From positions 620,001 to 684,000 of the forward strand of contig JAMJFZ010002500.1 in the NCBI GenBank assembly GCA_026225945.1: DNA of 64,000 nucleotides, in the 5' to 3' direction. The translations under genes were made by a program, and so were the position numbers. Shown one piece after another: positions 23,471-32,444 of this stretch (positions are counted from its first letter, which is position 1; each line of letters starts with the position of its first letter). The notes beneath the pieces are model-generated. The model saw only the letters and a list, made by a program, of their open reading frames with translations, did no database searches and was not told the origin of the DNA. Origin of the DNA: Cricetomys ansorgei (lineage: Eukaryota; Chordata; Mammalia; Rodentia; Nesomyidae).

Positions 23471-24005
23471 TGTAAAAAAAAGATATAGCCCACCACAACT
23501 TCTCCTCTCTTTGAGGTATGGTGGCCTGGGTCTACAGTGGACACATATGGTCTCAAAGAGGAGAATGGTGAGCCAGCAAGAATGTATAGAATTTTAAGGA
23601 GTCTGCAACAGAGGGCTTAAACTCAACTTTATTGGAGGGACGGGATTACATATATAGTCAGATGAATGGTCCATGTTTTCCAGGGATGTCATTGGAAGCT
23701 CATTGGCTAAGATAGTGCAAGTCTGGTAGTCCCATTTACATATTGATTTTAGCAGCCTAGGGATTCTTTGGGGACTAGCAGGAGAGACCTTATATGGTTA
23801 TGTAAGGAGAGGTTACAACTCCAGATAAACAATTCTGCCAGGTTGTACCTCGAAAGGAGTGGTGCCTTGCTGTGAGCAGGCAGCATAGTTTGTGGCCTGT
23901 CATCTCTTCAGAAGGGAGGGGCCAAACTCCTGTCATTTTTAGAATGAGAATCCTGGGGTTCTAAGTATGCCTTCTACCTTACCTTAACTGCAAGACAGTC
24001 CCATA
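23471..24005 (-). mobile_element. Solo LTR with 6-bp target duplication AGCTCT
   Basis: The element interrupts L1 copy A at a position fixed by alignment with L1 copy B. It is flanked by AGCTCT at 23465-23470 and 24006-24011. The plus-strand ends are TGTAAA...CCCATA, one base short of TG...CA. On the minus strand it has a CCAAT box (complement at about 23702), a TATA-like motif (complement ccttatatgg at about 23791) and AATAAA (complement at 23628-23633). A 6-bp duplication is typical of class II (ERVK) integration. No coding sequence remains. Confidence 0.75.
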
Positions 24006-24061
24006 AGCTCTGAAGGAAGAGATTTGATTGAGATATCCCATTTGCAACTGTGTATTCCAAG

Positions 24062-24101
<40 letters not shown>

Positions 24102-24528
24102 AGTGTCTGTGGGTCTCTGCATCTGTTCCCATCTCCTATAGGAGGAAACTTCTCTGATGGTGAATGAATATGACATTGATCTCTGAACATAACAAAATAT
24201 CACTAGGAGTTATTTTATTGATACTTTTTTTTTTTAACCAGTAGTGTTTGGTTTTACCCTAGATCTATGAGCTAACTTGTCTCTGGTTTTTGATCACTCA
24301 AGCAGTGTTGGGTATGGGTTATATTTCATGGAGTGGGCCTTAAGTCAGAACAGGCATTGGTTGGTTACTCCTACACGTTCTGTGCCACCATTGATCTAGC
24401 ATAGATAGATAGTAGGTCAAAGGTTTTGTGGCTGGCTTGGTGTCTATGTTCTCCTTTGGTAACCTGCAGAGTATTTTTTTGCACCAAAGAATCTAGAACA
24501 TAGGAGTGAAGTTTCCATGTAGGCACAG
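24006..24528 (-). mobile_element. L1 copy A, segment between solo LTR and provirus
   Basis: It is collinear with 49150-49690 of L1 copy B (GTAGTGTTTGGTTTTACCCT; CAAGCAGTGTTGG; GTGCCACCATTG). It contains a (CT)n run at 24062-24101 and ends with the proviral target site GCACAG at 24523-24528. Confidence 0.85.
24523..24528. repeat. Proviral target-site duplication, left copy
   Basis: GCACAG directly precedes the LTR end TGTGCC and matches 32751-32756. The paralogous L1 at about 49681 reads GCACTAGTTCAACTTC where this locus, with the provirus removed, would read GCACAGCTCAACTTC. Confidence 0.92.
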
Positions 24529-24833
24529 TGTGCCGCGCCAACCTCGACCAGCAAGGAAAACACGACACGACTGGTTCCTTCTCAAGGCAGTTTAATCAGG
24601 AAGTTTATTACAAGAGAGACTGGCCCCGATCCCCAAGAGCAAGCCACTTATATACCCTGTGGTTCAAGCTGATAGGCTACCTCCGTAACACCTCATTTGC
24701 ATAACCGCTTTGAGTGTCAGTTATGGGCGTGTCACAAAGGGCCAAGCTGTTCTCAACTGTAGCGCATGTGCAAAGCTGTTGTTTACTACTAAGCTGGCTG
24801 GAAGCCGGCGCCATCTCGGAATGGCGTCCTACA
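24529..24833 (-). repeat. 3' LTR of the provirus
   Basis: A 305-bp LTR with TG...CA ends. On the minus strand U3 has a perfect octamer ATGCAAAT (complement 24695-24702), a TATATA (24649-24654) and AATAAA (complement 24604-24609). GATGGCGCC and GCACATGCGC motifs near the U3 start resemble YY1- and NRF1-type sites. It is identical to the 5' LTR over 24552-24833 (282 of 282 by eye) and differs only in a cluster at 24537-24551. Confidence 0.95.
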
Positions 24834-24845
24834 TCTCCCCCTATT
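24834..24845 (-). other. Polypurine tract
   Basis: On the minus strand AATAGGGGGAGA directly abuts the start of the 3' LTR (TGTAGG). This is the plus-strand primer position in retroviruses. Confidence 0.85.
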
Positions 24846-25172
24846 TTGTATAAAAGACAAAGAAGAGTACACTCCCGATCAAGAGACGGACCTCTTGTTG
24901 GAGTCAGTCTCGATCAAGGGATTGTCCCAGGCAGAGGGGGAAACAGTGACCTGATCCCTTATGATTCCATGCGGAACGAAATGAGACATTGTAATAGGAT
25001 GTTTGCCCTGTCGGTGCACCATAGGCCATACCTCCTATACCCGTCTCGATGACCTTTTTTCAGGGGGAGGCATTTTGTGTCATCAAACCTCCATGCAATC
25101 AGGTATATTTCCAGGAAGACCATGTGCCATGTATCCTCCTAGTCAAGTACCCACTTGACTCCCTGGCTGCAA
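24846..25172 (-). other. Proviral 3' non-coding region
   Basis: About 330 bp lies between the env stop and the polypurine tract. I find no accessory gene with recognisable features; plus-strand open frames here have no support. Confidence 0.6.
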
Positions 25173-25530
25173 TTAAATGTCTTGATTGTCTTGCAAGGCG
25201 GCTAGCCAACATTGGGGAGACTCTCCCTTATCTAGGGCAGCCAGAGCTTGGTAAACAACAGTCTTATGTCTATCATGGCTCCTCTTGAGCTTACACAGCA
25301 GCCAAATGCAGAGTAGACTACCAACAAGAAACACAGCCCCAAATAAAAACATCCCCATCCACTCTTTAAAGAAGGAGAAGGCATTAGCAATCCGGGAGGT
25401 GAAGTCTCCAAGGGTGATGGGATCCACTCGAGTTCCATTCAGGTTGGCAATCTGAGAGAGTAAATCTCTGGTCATCTGTTCCGCCTGTTGTGACCAATTT
25501 CCTCTAAGGTATTCCGACAGTTGATGACTG
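25173..25530 (-). pseudogene. env: env fragment 2: TM ectodomain end, membrane anchor, tail
   Basis: The frame is open to a stop at 25173, although a nominal start is seen as far up as 25625. The env-like part begins around 25530 (LSEYLRGNWSQQ). It continues through a heptad-like region to a membrane segment MFLFGAVFLVGSLLCIWLLC and a roughly 40-residue cytoplasmic tail. It is displaced by one frame from env fragment 1, so the transmembrane subunit is split. It would have formed the C-terminal half of the fusion subunit. The break lies between about 25505 and 25560. Whether the shift is real or an assembly indel cannot be told from the sequence alone. Confidence 0.85.
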
Positions 25531-26940
25531 ATTAATAAACTGAGAATGGTTAACATGCAAAGGAGTAATGCACAATCCTTTAAGAGAGGAGACACATGAC
25601 ATCTGCACGATATTATAGAGTTCATCTAATTGTTCTTGTAAAATATCAACTCTCTGGTTGACCAATAAAAAGCCTGAAGCAAGATGGGCATTAATTTTTT
25701 CCTGTGTAGTCAAGGCAGTGGCTGTTTGTGTCACTACCGAATTAATAGTTTCAGCCGCTTGAACTTGATTAGCCATGGCAACAGCAGCAGTAGTAGCAGC
25801 TGTCGCAGAAATAACTATAGCAGAAATAATAGCAGCTGTAATGCCGAAGTCCCTTTTATCCCTCAACAAATTAGTAATCGGAAAATTTTTTGGATCGGCA
25901 TTCACAGGTATGGGAACGAAAGTGGGAAGCTTCACCACAAAAGCAAGGTTGAAAGATCCATTCCAACATTCAGCCAAATAACAAGTAATTTCAGTCTGAT
26001 TACAATTAATCTGGTCTGTAGTATCATTATTGGTTAAAATGAAGAAAAATGGTGGTCTAACACACACACTTTGAGGGCCATATGAAATATTAAATAACAT
26101 CCCATTAGGACGAATTTGTGTAAGAACTGGCCCATAAGCATCATAAAGTCTTATAGCAGATATATTTTTTAATTCAAAACTTTGTCCTTGTAATCCAGCA
26201 AAAGCTGATAAACTAGTAAACGCTCCTGCTTCATTAGATAAAATCCACTGATACCAAGGCCATGTATTCTCTCTGCCAGAACTATAATTATTCCTAAGCA
26301 TATATCTATGCACAGGTGGAGAAAATTCAAATCCTTTAGAAATCTGCCTAAGTCTATGTGCTTTGCTCTGACAGGGAGAAAATACAGGAGGAAACTCTAA
26401 ATATGGAGAGCAGTAAGGAAGTATACGTCTATTAGTGGAATTCTGAATAAAAACACTGGATCTAACAGGCATCGTACCATTGTGAAGTATAATCAATGTA
26501 GTGGTTTTTGCTGTAACTTTATCATAAATACTCATATCGCCTTTCCCTGTAAACTGTCCTGAATTCTCTCTCTTCAACGCATCAATAATTGTAGCAAAAT
26601 CATTCTTGTTGTTCCCAAGAGGATCCAACCAATTGGCTACAACACCTCTTACAAGCTGTATACATGGCAATTTTGACTTATCATGCTTTATATGAAAGCA
26701 AAGAGTACCAACTAAGGAAAAATTTGTAGAAGAATAAGATTTCTCCTCTAACGAAGGTATAATACAAGGAACATCTCCAAAGCAGTTTGTAGAAAAGAAA
26801 GCCAGAATCGTAGTTGAATTACTATGAACCGGTATTGGCACTGGCCATGTTCTGGCCACCGCCCAAAGTTCCAAATTATGGCTCAATTGAATTACCATCA
26901 ATAAGAGTGTTACCACTTGAATCAGGGAGTGCATCTTCAT
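25504..26940 (-). pseudogene. env: env fragment 1: surface subunit and N-terminal TM
   Basis: A 478-codon open frame starts at ATG 26940 and overlaps the end of pol (26876) in another frame. It has a hydrophobic leader, a surface region with several N-x-S/T sites and cysteines, and a furin-type RDKR at residues 360-363. An alanine- and isoleucine-rich fusion-peptide-like stretch follows. Then come a coiled-coil-like segment and a CX7C loop followed by ITP. Absence of a gammaretroviral CX6CC motif points to MMTV/HERV-K-type env. The frame stops at 25504 after a frameshift, so the membrane anchor is lost from this frame. Function in envelope-mediated entry is ancestral only. Confidence 0.9.
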
Positions 26941-27415
26941 CCTGATGATCAGGAACTGTTTTTATAATCCGTGTCAGTCTCTCTGGTACCCAAATTGGAT
27001 TTTCTTGATTCTGAGGAAAAACACAAACAGAACCCCTTGTCCAGGCCAGAGCAGGATCTGGCCCATTCCATTGTCCAGTCAAGACATCTTTCCATTTAAC
27101 ATAACCCTTCTTATTATCATGCCAATTAGTATGACGTTCTGCAGGAGAGCATCCATTCACATCTAGTTGTAGAAAATTTAGAGTAAAGAGAGCAAGGGAG
27201 ACACGTTCCCTCGGGGTACGGCCATGACCAATTCCCCCTTTTTGTTTTAGTAGGCATTCTTTAAGAGTACGATGTGCCCTTTCTACTATGCCTTGTCCCT
27301 GCGGGTTATAAGGCAGTCCATGTTTAATGGATACGTGCATTTGATTGCAAAATGACTTAAAGGATGCAGCTGTGTAGCCAGGACCATTGTCAGTTTTTAA
27401 TTCTTGAGGTTTACC
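26876..27415 (-). pseudogene. pol: pol fragment 2: integrase C-terminal part
   Basis: This continues in the same frame beyond an in-frame TGA (27416-27418). It carries the second catalytic aspartate context (KTDNGPGY), the DDE glutamate context ([11 protein letters not shown]) and a C-terminal domain with tryptophan-rich strands. It ends at a TGA/TAA-type stop at 26876, overlapping the env start by about 65 bp. The single nonsense codon separates it from the rest of pol, so no full integrase can be made from this copy. Confidence 0.9.
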
Positions 27416-29501
27416 TCAGGCCGTCCATGCATCTAAGCAATGGCGAATAACATCTCTGGCCTTTTCTCCTAATAAGGGAGAAGCAAAAATAAGACTGGAG
27501 CAGGTATCTACAGATACATGAACATATTTTAATTTTCCAAATTCAGAAAAATGTGTCACATCCATTTGCCATAAACGTAAAGGTAACAAACCTTTGGGAT
27601 TGACTCCTAACCCGGGAGGGTGAGTATGGATGCTACAATCTGGGCAATGGACCACAATTTGTCTAGCTAGTTCCCTAGGAAGTTTAAATTTAATCTGTAA
27701 GGTTTTTGCATTAACATGAAAATTTTTATGAAATTGAGTAGCCAACGCTACTGGAGAATCTAAAAGATTAAGAAAAATAAACTCTCTGCACGTGGCCATA
27801 TCAACGTCATTATTAGCAGAACTAATGGGTCCAGGTAATCCTGTATGGGCTCGTACATGTTGCACAAAAAAAGGAAATTTACGGTCCCATATTAAATGTT
27901 GTAATAACCATAATAAATTATAAATAGGACTGCTTGACTTTATTTTACCAGTAGCTTCTAAAACTTGTAAAACATTTACCACATATAACGAATCTGATAT
28001 TAAATTAAAAGGTTCATTAAATTTATCAAAAACCTCTATAACAATTTTTAATTCTATAATTTGAGGAGAGGCAGGAGCAAATTGAACCACCATAGGGTCA
28101 TCATCATTATACTTATATGATCCACATCCATTTTTGGAACCATCAGTATATATAACAGCAGCACCAGTTAAAGGGCTACTTTTAGTTATTTTTGGAAAAA
28201 CAATAGGGTGGGACTCAAAAAATTGTATCAAGGGGTGTTGAGGATAATGATTATCAAATTTTGCATTACACGCACATTTTAATATTGCCCAATCATCTAC
28301 GGTAGCACATAAAATTTGTAATTGATTACTATTAAACGGTATAATAATTTTGGATGGCTCGACACCAAAAAATTGTAAACACTGTTGTACACCTTCTAAG
28401 GCTAATACAGCTACAGTAGTGGGATAATATTCAAGAGTTCGGGCTACTGAAATCTTTGGATGAATCCATTTTAATGGCCCGCATTGCCATAACACAGCGG
28501 TGGGTTGAACCTTTGTTTTGAAAATTAATAATAATATATCCTCTGAGGGTTGATATCGTCGCAAGGACGTTTTTGTTAACTCCGTTTCTACTAAATCTAA
28601 GGCTTTTCGCCCCTCGGTGGTCAAGTTTCTAGGTGAATCTAAAGCGGAATCTTCACATAAAATATCATATAAGGGTTGAAGCTGATAATTAGGAATTTTT
28701 AAATATGGCCGAATCCAATTAATATCTCCCAACAACTTTTGAAAATCATTTAAGGTATTTAAGCAATCTAAGCGAATTTCAACCTTTTGAGGCTTAACCT
28801 CAAGAGGCTCAATCTTAGCTCCCAAATAAAATACTATAGAATCTTGTTGAACCTTTTCAGGGGCTATAAACAATCCTTGTTTACGTAAAAGTTTTACTAA
28901 TAAAGCATAGGCCTCCTGTAAAATATGTTCATCTTTTGTTGATAATAAAATATCATCCATATAATGTAAACACCGTAACATAGGAAACTTTAATCTTATA
29001 GGTTCAATGGCTGTAGCAACAAACAATTGGCACATAGTCGGACTATTAGCCATCCCCTGAGGAAGCACAACCCATTCGTAGCGGGTGTCTGGCTGTTCAT
29101 GGTTTATAGAAGGTAATGTAAAAGCAAATCGTTTACAGTCTTTATCACATAAGGGAATGGAGAAAAAACAATCTTTTATATCAATTACTATAATGGGCCA
29201 CGCTTGGGGTAATGTAGTCAATAGTGGAAGTCCACGTTGAATAGGTCCCATAATCTGCATTTGGGCATTAATGGCACGTAAGTCATGTAACAATCTCCAT
29301 TTTCCTGACTTCTTTTTAATAACAAATATTGGAGTATTCCACGGTGAAACTGAAGGTCTAAGATGTCCCATGTGTAGTTGTTCTTTTATTAATGACTGAG
29401 CAGCTATTAATTTTTCTGAGGATAATGGCCACTGAGGAACCCAAACCGGATCCTCAGTTTTCCAGGTAATAGGTATACTCTCCTCAGTGGCCCCTAGGAA
29501 A
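27416..29501 (-). pseudogene. pol: pol fragment 1: reverse transcriptase, RNase H, integrase N-terminus
   Basis: The frame is entered by -1 frameshifting from pro and is open from about 29501 to a TGA at 27416. It shows the RT fingers region (TPIFVIKKKSGKWRLL), the catalytic YMDD at 28952-28963, the connection region and an RNase H catalytic YTDGS near 28140-28154. It then has an integrase zinc-binding segment (CPDC preceded by histidines) and the first catalytic aspartate (MDVTHF). The domain order is standard for betaretroviral pol. The first methionine is at 29371, but initiation there is not expected. A premature stop ends it within the integrase core. Confidence 0.92.
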
Positions 29502-30048
29502 AACCCAAACCTTGTTGATGTGGTCTAGGCGAAACTTGAACTGGACTTGTACGACCTTGTAAAAATTTACCAAGGCCATGAGAAGGATGCCATCCCATGT
29601 TTTTCATCATAGTTTTAGAGGTGGAAGAATAACCTTCCTCATTGGTTAATTTTAAATTCATTTCTTTTAAAAGATCTCTTCCCCATAGGCTGATAGGCAG
29701 GTCCAACACAAATGGCTTAATAGCCCCTTTGTGTCCCTCTGAATCTATCCAAGGAAGTTCTCTGGCACTCATGTCAGGTGATTTGGCATATCCAAGACCT
29801 TGTAATGTTCGTGAAGAAGCTTGAATAGGCCAATCAGGAGGCCAATCTTTGTTAGCAATTATGCTACGATCAGCTCCTGTGTCCAACAACCCCAAAATAG
29901 GTTTTCCATTAACTGTCAATTGTATTAACGGACGTTGATCCAAGTCAAGGGAAAGAAACATAGCATCATGTTTTGAAGAGTCAAAGCTTTTATCTCCTCT
30001 TTTCTCTTGTTTTGCTGGAAATGTAGAATGTAAACTGGGAAGCAACAC
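29494..30048 (-). pseudogene. pro: pro: dUTPase tail, aspartic protease and G-patch
   Basis: The open frame begins right after an in-frame TAG (30049-30051). The first 28 residues look like a dUTPase C-terminus with a degenerate motif 5 (RGDKSFDSS instead of a glycine-rich RGxxGFGS). The protease follows with its active-site LLDTGADRS (DTGA near 29872-29883), a flap-like LQGLGYAKS and the C-terminal GRDLL. A G-patch (MGWHPSHGLGKFLQG), typical of betaretroviral proteases, closes the frame. Retroviral protease processes Gag and Pol in the virion. The domain itself looks unbroken, but its frame is cut off from gag by the upstream stop. Confidence 0.9.
29500..29506 (-). promoter_or_regulatory. 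pro-pol -1 frameshift heptamer
   Basis: On the minus strand GGGTTTT lies in the X-XXY-YYZ register of the pro frame, two codons before the pro stop (29494-29496). The pol frame is -1 relative to pro and open through this point. The heptamer and register are seen; activity is inferred. Confidence 0.7.
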
Positions 30049-30335
30049 CTACTGAGCAATTTTATCCCTGGGAAAGATTGCAGTAATGCCTCGGGGGGAT
30101 GAAACCAAAATTTTAACTCTTCCTTCAAAATCTGAATCAACTACACCGGGATGAATCACCAATCCCCCAAGCGTAGCAGATGCACGGCCAATTACTAAGC
30201 CCACGGAATCTGGAGGCAAAGGTCCCTTAAGGTCAGTGTCCACGGGCTGTACTCCCATTTGGGGGGTTAACACGAGTCTGGTGGTGCCGCAGAGGTCCAA
30301 TCCGGCAGAACCGGGCGTGGCCCTTTTTGGGCCTT
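30049..30335 (-). pseudogene. pro: dUTPase domain, interrupted
   Basis: In the -1 frame relative to gag, overlapping the gag end, dUTPase motifs appear: PGSAGLDL (motif 1), IGRASATLGGL (motif 2) and GVVDSDFEGRV (motif 3). They are followed by a strand ending DKIAQ and an in-frame TAG at 30049-30051. A dUTPase fused in front of protease is a betaretrovirus hallmark; it lowers dUTP during reverse transcription. Both the stop codon and the degenerate motif 5 downstream argue that this copy is inactive. Confidence 0.85.
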
Positions 30336-31196
30336 TTGACTCAGAATGTTGGGAGTTTGTCCCTCCTGTTTCTCTACTGCCCCATATATTTGTGTTGGGC
30401 CCTGGGGTCGAGGGCCCTGCTGACCGTTTTTTGAACGAGCTCCACTGTATCCTGAAGTTAGTGGTTTTCCATCAATATCCTTAACGGATCTGCATTCACT
30501 AACCCAATGATTTCCCTTTTTACACCTTGAACATATTCCTGGTCTAGGTCTGCCTCTAGATGTCTCCCTTTCAGGGCAATTCCGTTTAAGATGTCCCCGA
30601 CGTCCACATCCAAAACATGTCCCTGACATGTTTCCTTTCCCCCTGTGAAGCTGCAGAACTGCGGCAGCTAAACCAGCATTGGACAACGGACCTCCTACTT
30701 CCCTACAAGCCTTCATCCATGCTGTTAATCCCTTAGATTTCCATGGAGTAATAGCTGTTCTACGTTCTTTTGTACATTGTTCGTAGACTAGCTGTTCAAT
30801 CAAAGGCATGGCAGAATCAGGATCCCCAAAAATTCTTCCTGCAGCTTCCATTATTCTGGCTACAAAATCTGAGAAGGGCTCTGTTGGTCCCTGAATTATC
30901 TTAGTAAGATTACCTGTCACTTCTCCCTTATTAGGTAAGGCTTTCCATGCTTTTATAGCTGCGTCATTGATCTGTTCATACACTTGTGCAGGGAGCTCAG
31001 TCTGATTATTTGCCCACTGTCCTTGTCCCATAAGCATATCAAAATTCCAGGCTGGTTGATTAGTAGGGGGCGCAGCATTAAGACGAGCCTGTGTTTGCAC
31101 CAAGTCAGCATAAATTGATTTCCAATCCAAATATTGTCCCATTGTCAGACAAGCTTTTACAGTACTCATCCAGTCATTAGGAGTCATGGCGGCCAT
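30267..31196 (-). pseudogene. gag: gag fragment 2: capsid and nucleocapsid
   Basis: This open frame carries most of the capsid, including a major homology region (IIQGPTEPFSDFVARIMEAA). It also has two nucleocapsid zinc knuckles of the C-X2-C-X4-H-X4-C form (CFGCGRRGHLKRNC and CSRCKKGNHWVSEC). It is offset by one frame from gag fragment 1, with the shift near 31184-31196 at the N-terminal part of capsid. It ends at 30267, overlapping the dUTPase frame. Capsid and nucleocapsid form the core and bind genomic RNA. The nominal ATG at 31196 is not an authentic start. Confidence 0.9.
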
Positions 31197-32197
31197 CGCC
31201 AGCGCTCCAATTGTGCTTGTGTAAAAGCAGCATTTACACCATAAGTTCTTGCTGACTCTGCTAAATTTTTTAATTGTTTAAAATCCAACGGCTCATAAAA
31301 TCTCTGACCTTGAGGGTTAGCAAACACTGGAAAGGCCAAAGGGGCAGATGAAGCCTCCTTCCATGTCTGAGGACAGAAAGAACATGATGAAGCATTAGGC
31401 GCCGCCTCCACATAGGGTGGGAGCACCACGGACAGTGCCGTAGGGCAGGGCAAAGAAGGCTCCTCCCATTTGGGCGGGGCTCTCTTGCCCCCTTCCTGCT
31501 TTTCTTCTGGTCCCTTTCCTTTTCCGGGCAAAGAAGGCTCCTCCCATTTGGGCGGAGCTCTCTTGCCTCCTTCCTGTTTTTCTTCTGGACCTTCTCCTTT
31601 CCCGCCGCCATCTTTTTTCTTTGTCTTAGAAAGAGCCTTCATCTTGTTTAATAATGAAGCCTCCATCTCATTTAACAGTGTCTTAACCCCCTTTCTCATT
31701 TCTTCTAGTTCTTGTTCAGAATCACTAAAGCAGCTCCTTTCGGAATCACTAGAGCGGCTTTCTCCCGTATTACTATTGCTACCACTTTCGACCTTTTGTA
31801 ACTCTTCTCTTAAGTCCGGATAAAGCTTTTCTCTCTTTTTCTCCTTCTTTTCGCTAATGGATGACCTTTCAGAGCGCGCTTCCTTCACTGCCTCCAGTGC
31901 CTCAGCAGAGGCTTGTACAGCCTCTCGGCAATCTTCATCTTCTAAACAGCTACGTATCATTTTCCAGACTCTTCCCACTCCACCCTTTAAGGTTTTTTGT
32001 TCCCAAGCAAAGTCTAAATCCTTTCCCAATTTATCCCAACTTGGAATAGTTACTTTGCCTGTAGCTGCAAACCATGGAGCTACGTTATCCACTTTCTGTA
32101 AAAACTGAGCTATAATTTTATCTTTTATTTTAATTCCGCGAGTGCGGAGAAGTTCTTGTAAAGCCAATTTCATTGGACAGGAAGGTGAGGCACCCAT
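31184..32197 (-). pseudogene. gag: gag fragment 1: matrix to early capsid
   Basis: The start is ATG 32197, giving MGAS with a myristoylation-type glycine 2. The nominal frame extends 18 codons further up, but that part is leader. Residues roughly 1-95 look like a betaretroviral matrix domain (PWFAATG, WDKLGKDLDFAW). A long charged, serine- and lysine-rich segment follows, then a 26-residue tandem duplication (31448-31603). A PPxY late-domain motif (VLPPYVEA) lies near residue 260, before the capsid start (FPVFANPQGQ). The frame terminates at 31184 in early capsid after a frameshift. Confidence 0.9.
31448..31603 (-). repeat. 78-bp tandem duplication inside gag
   Basis: Two nearly identical 78-bp units (junction about 31525/31526) encode a repeated PEEKQEGGKRAPPKWEEPSL segment. 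The duplication keeps the frame. Small differences such as GGGCGGGGC versus GGGCGGAGC show that it predates this assembly. Confidence 0.9.
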
Positions 32198-32424
32198 GGT
32201 TTTGTCTTTGAGATCTGTATATCCGCGATGGACGCACAGACGTACTATCACCGCCTTTTTGCGGCCCTCTAATTTAATCTCTTACCGAGAACTTCAGCTT
32301 AATCTCTTACCGAGATCTTCAGCTTAATCTCTTACCGAGAACTTCAGCTTAAGCCTACTTACCTAGGCACTTACCGATCGATCACCCTGACCGCCAAGAG
32401 TTCTGGAACCCCGGGACTTCAATG
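32198..32424 (-). other. Proviral leader between PBS and gag
   Basis: The untranslated leader contains a threefold 25-bp repeat and five splice-donor-like GGTAAG motifs. It is the expected place for the major splice donor and packaging signal. Confidence 0.75.
32275..32349 (-). repeat. Three 25-bp leader repeats with donor-like motifs
   Basis: Units 32275-32299, 32300-32324 and 32325-32349 differ by one base. On the minus strand each contains TCTCGGTAAGAG, a near-consensus 5' splice site. Further GGTAAGT motifs lie at about 32357-32367 and 32368-32380. Confidence 0.92.
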
Positions 32425-32442
32425 TCCCCGTACGGGCCACCA
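32425..32442 (-). other. Primer-binding site, tRNA-Ile type
   Basis: The plus strand reads TCCCCGTACGGGCCACCA two bases inside the 5' LTR. From established tRNA sequence this equals the 3' end of mammalian tRNA-Ile(AAU) including CCA, so the viral strand would pair over 18 of 18 bases. I recalled the tRNA sequence; a tRNA database comparison would settle it. Confidence 0.8.
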
Positions 32443-32444
32443 AC

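Noticed and set aside
25504..25560. Reading the env frame change as programmed frameshifting
   Set aside because: Retroviral env is translated from one frame; no slippery heptamer in register was seen, so it is treated as a lesion.
25684..26037. Plus-strand open frame across env
   Set aside because: It is the antisense shadow of the env coding frame and has no independent support.
31470..31823. Plus-strand open frame across gag
   Set aside because: Antisense shadow of gag, extended by the 78-bp duplication.
32198..32251. Upstream ATG extending gag by 18 codons
   Set aside because: The MGAS start at 32197 fits the myristoylated retroviral matrix; the extension lies in the leader.
32275..32349. 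Possible CRISPR-like array
   Set aside because: The 25-bp units are directly contiguous with no spacers and lie in a retroviral leader of a mammalian genome.
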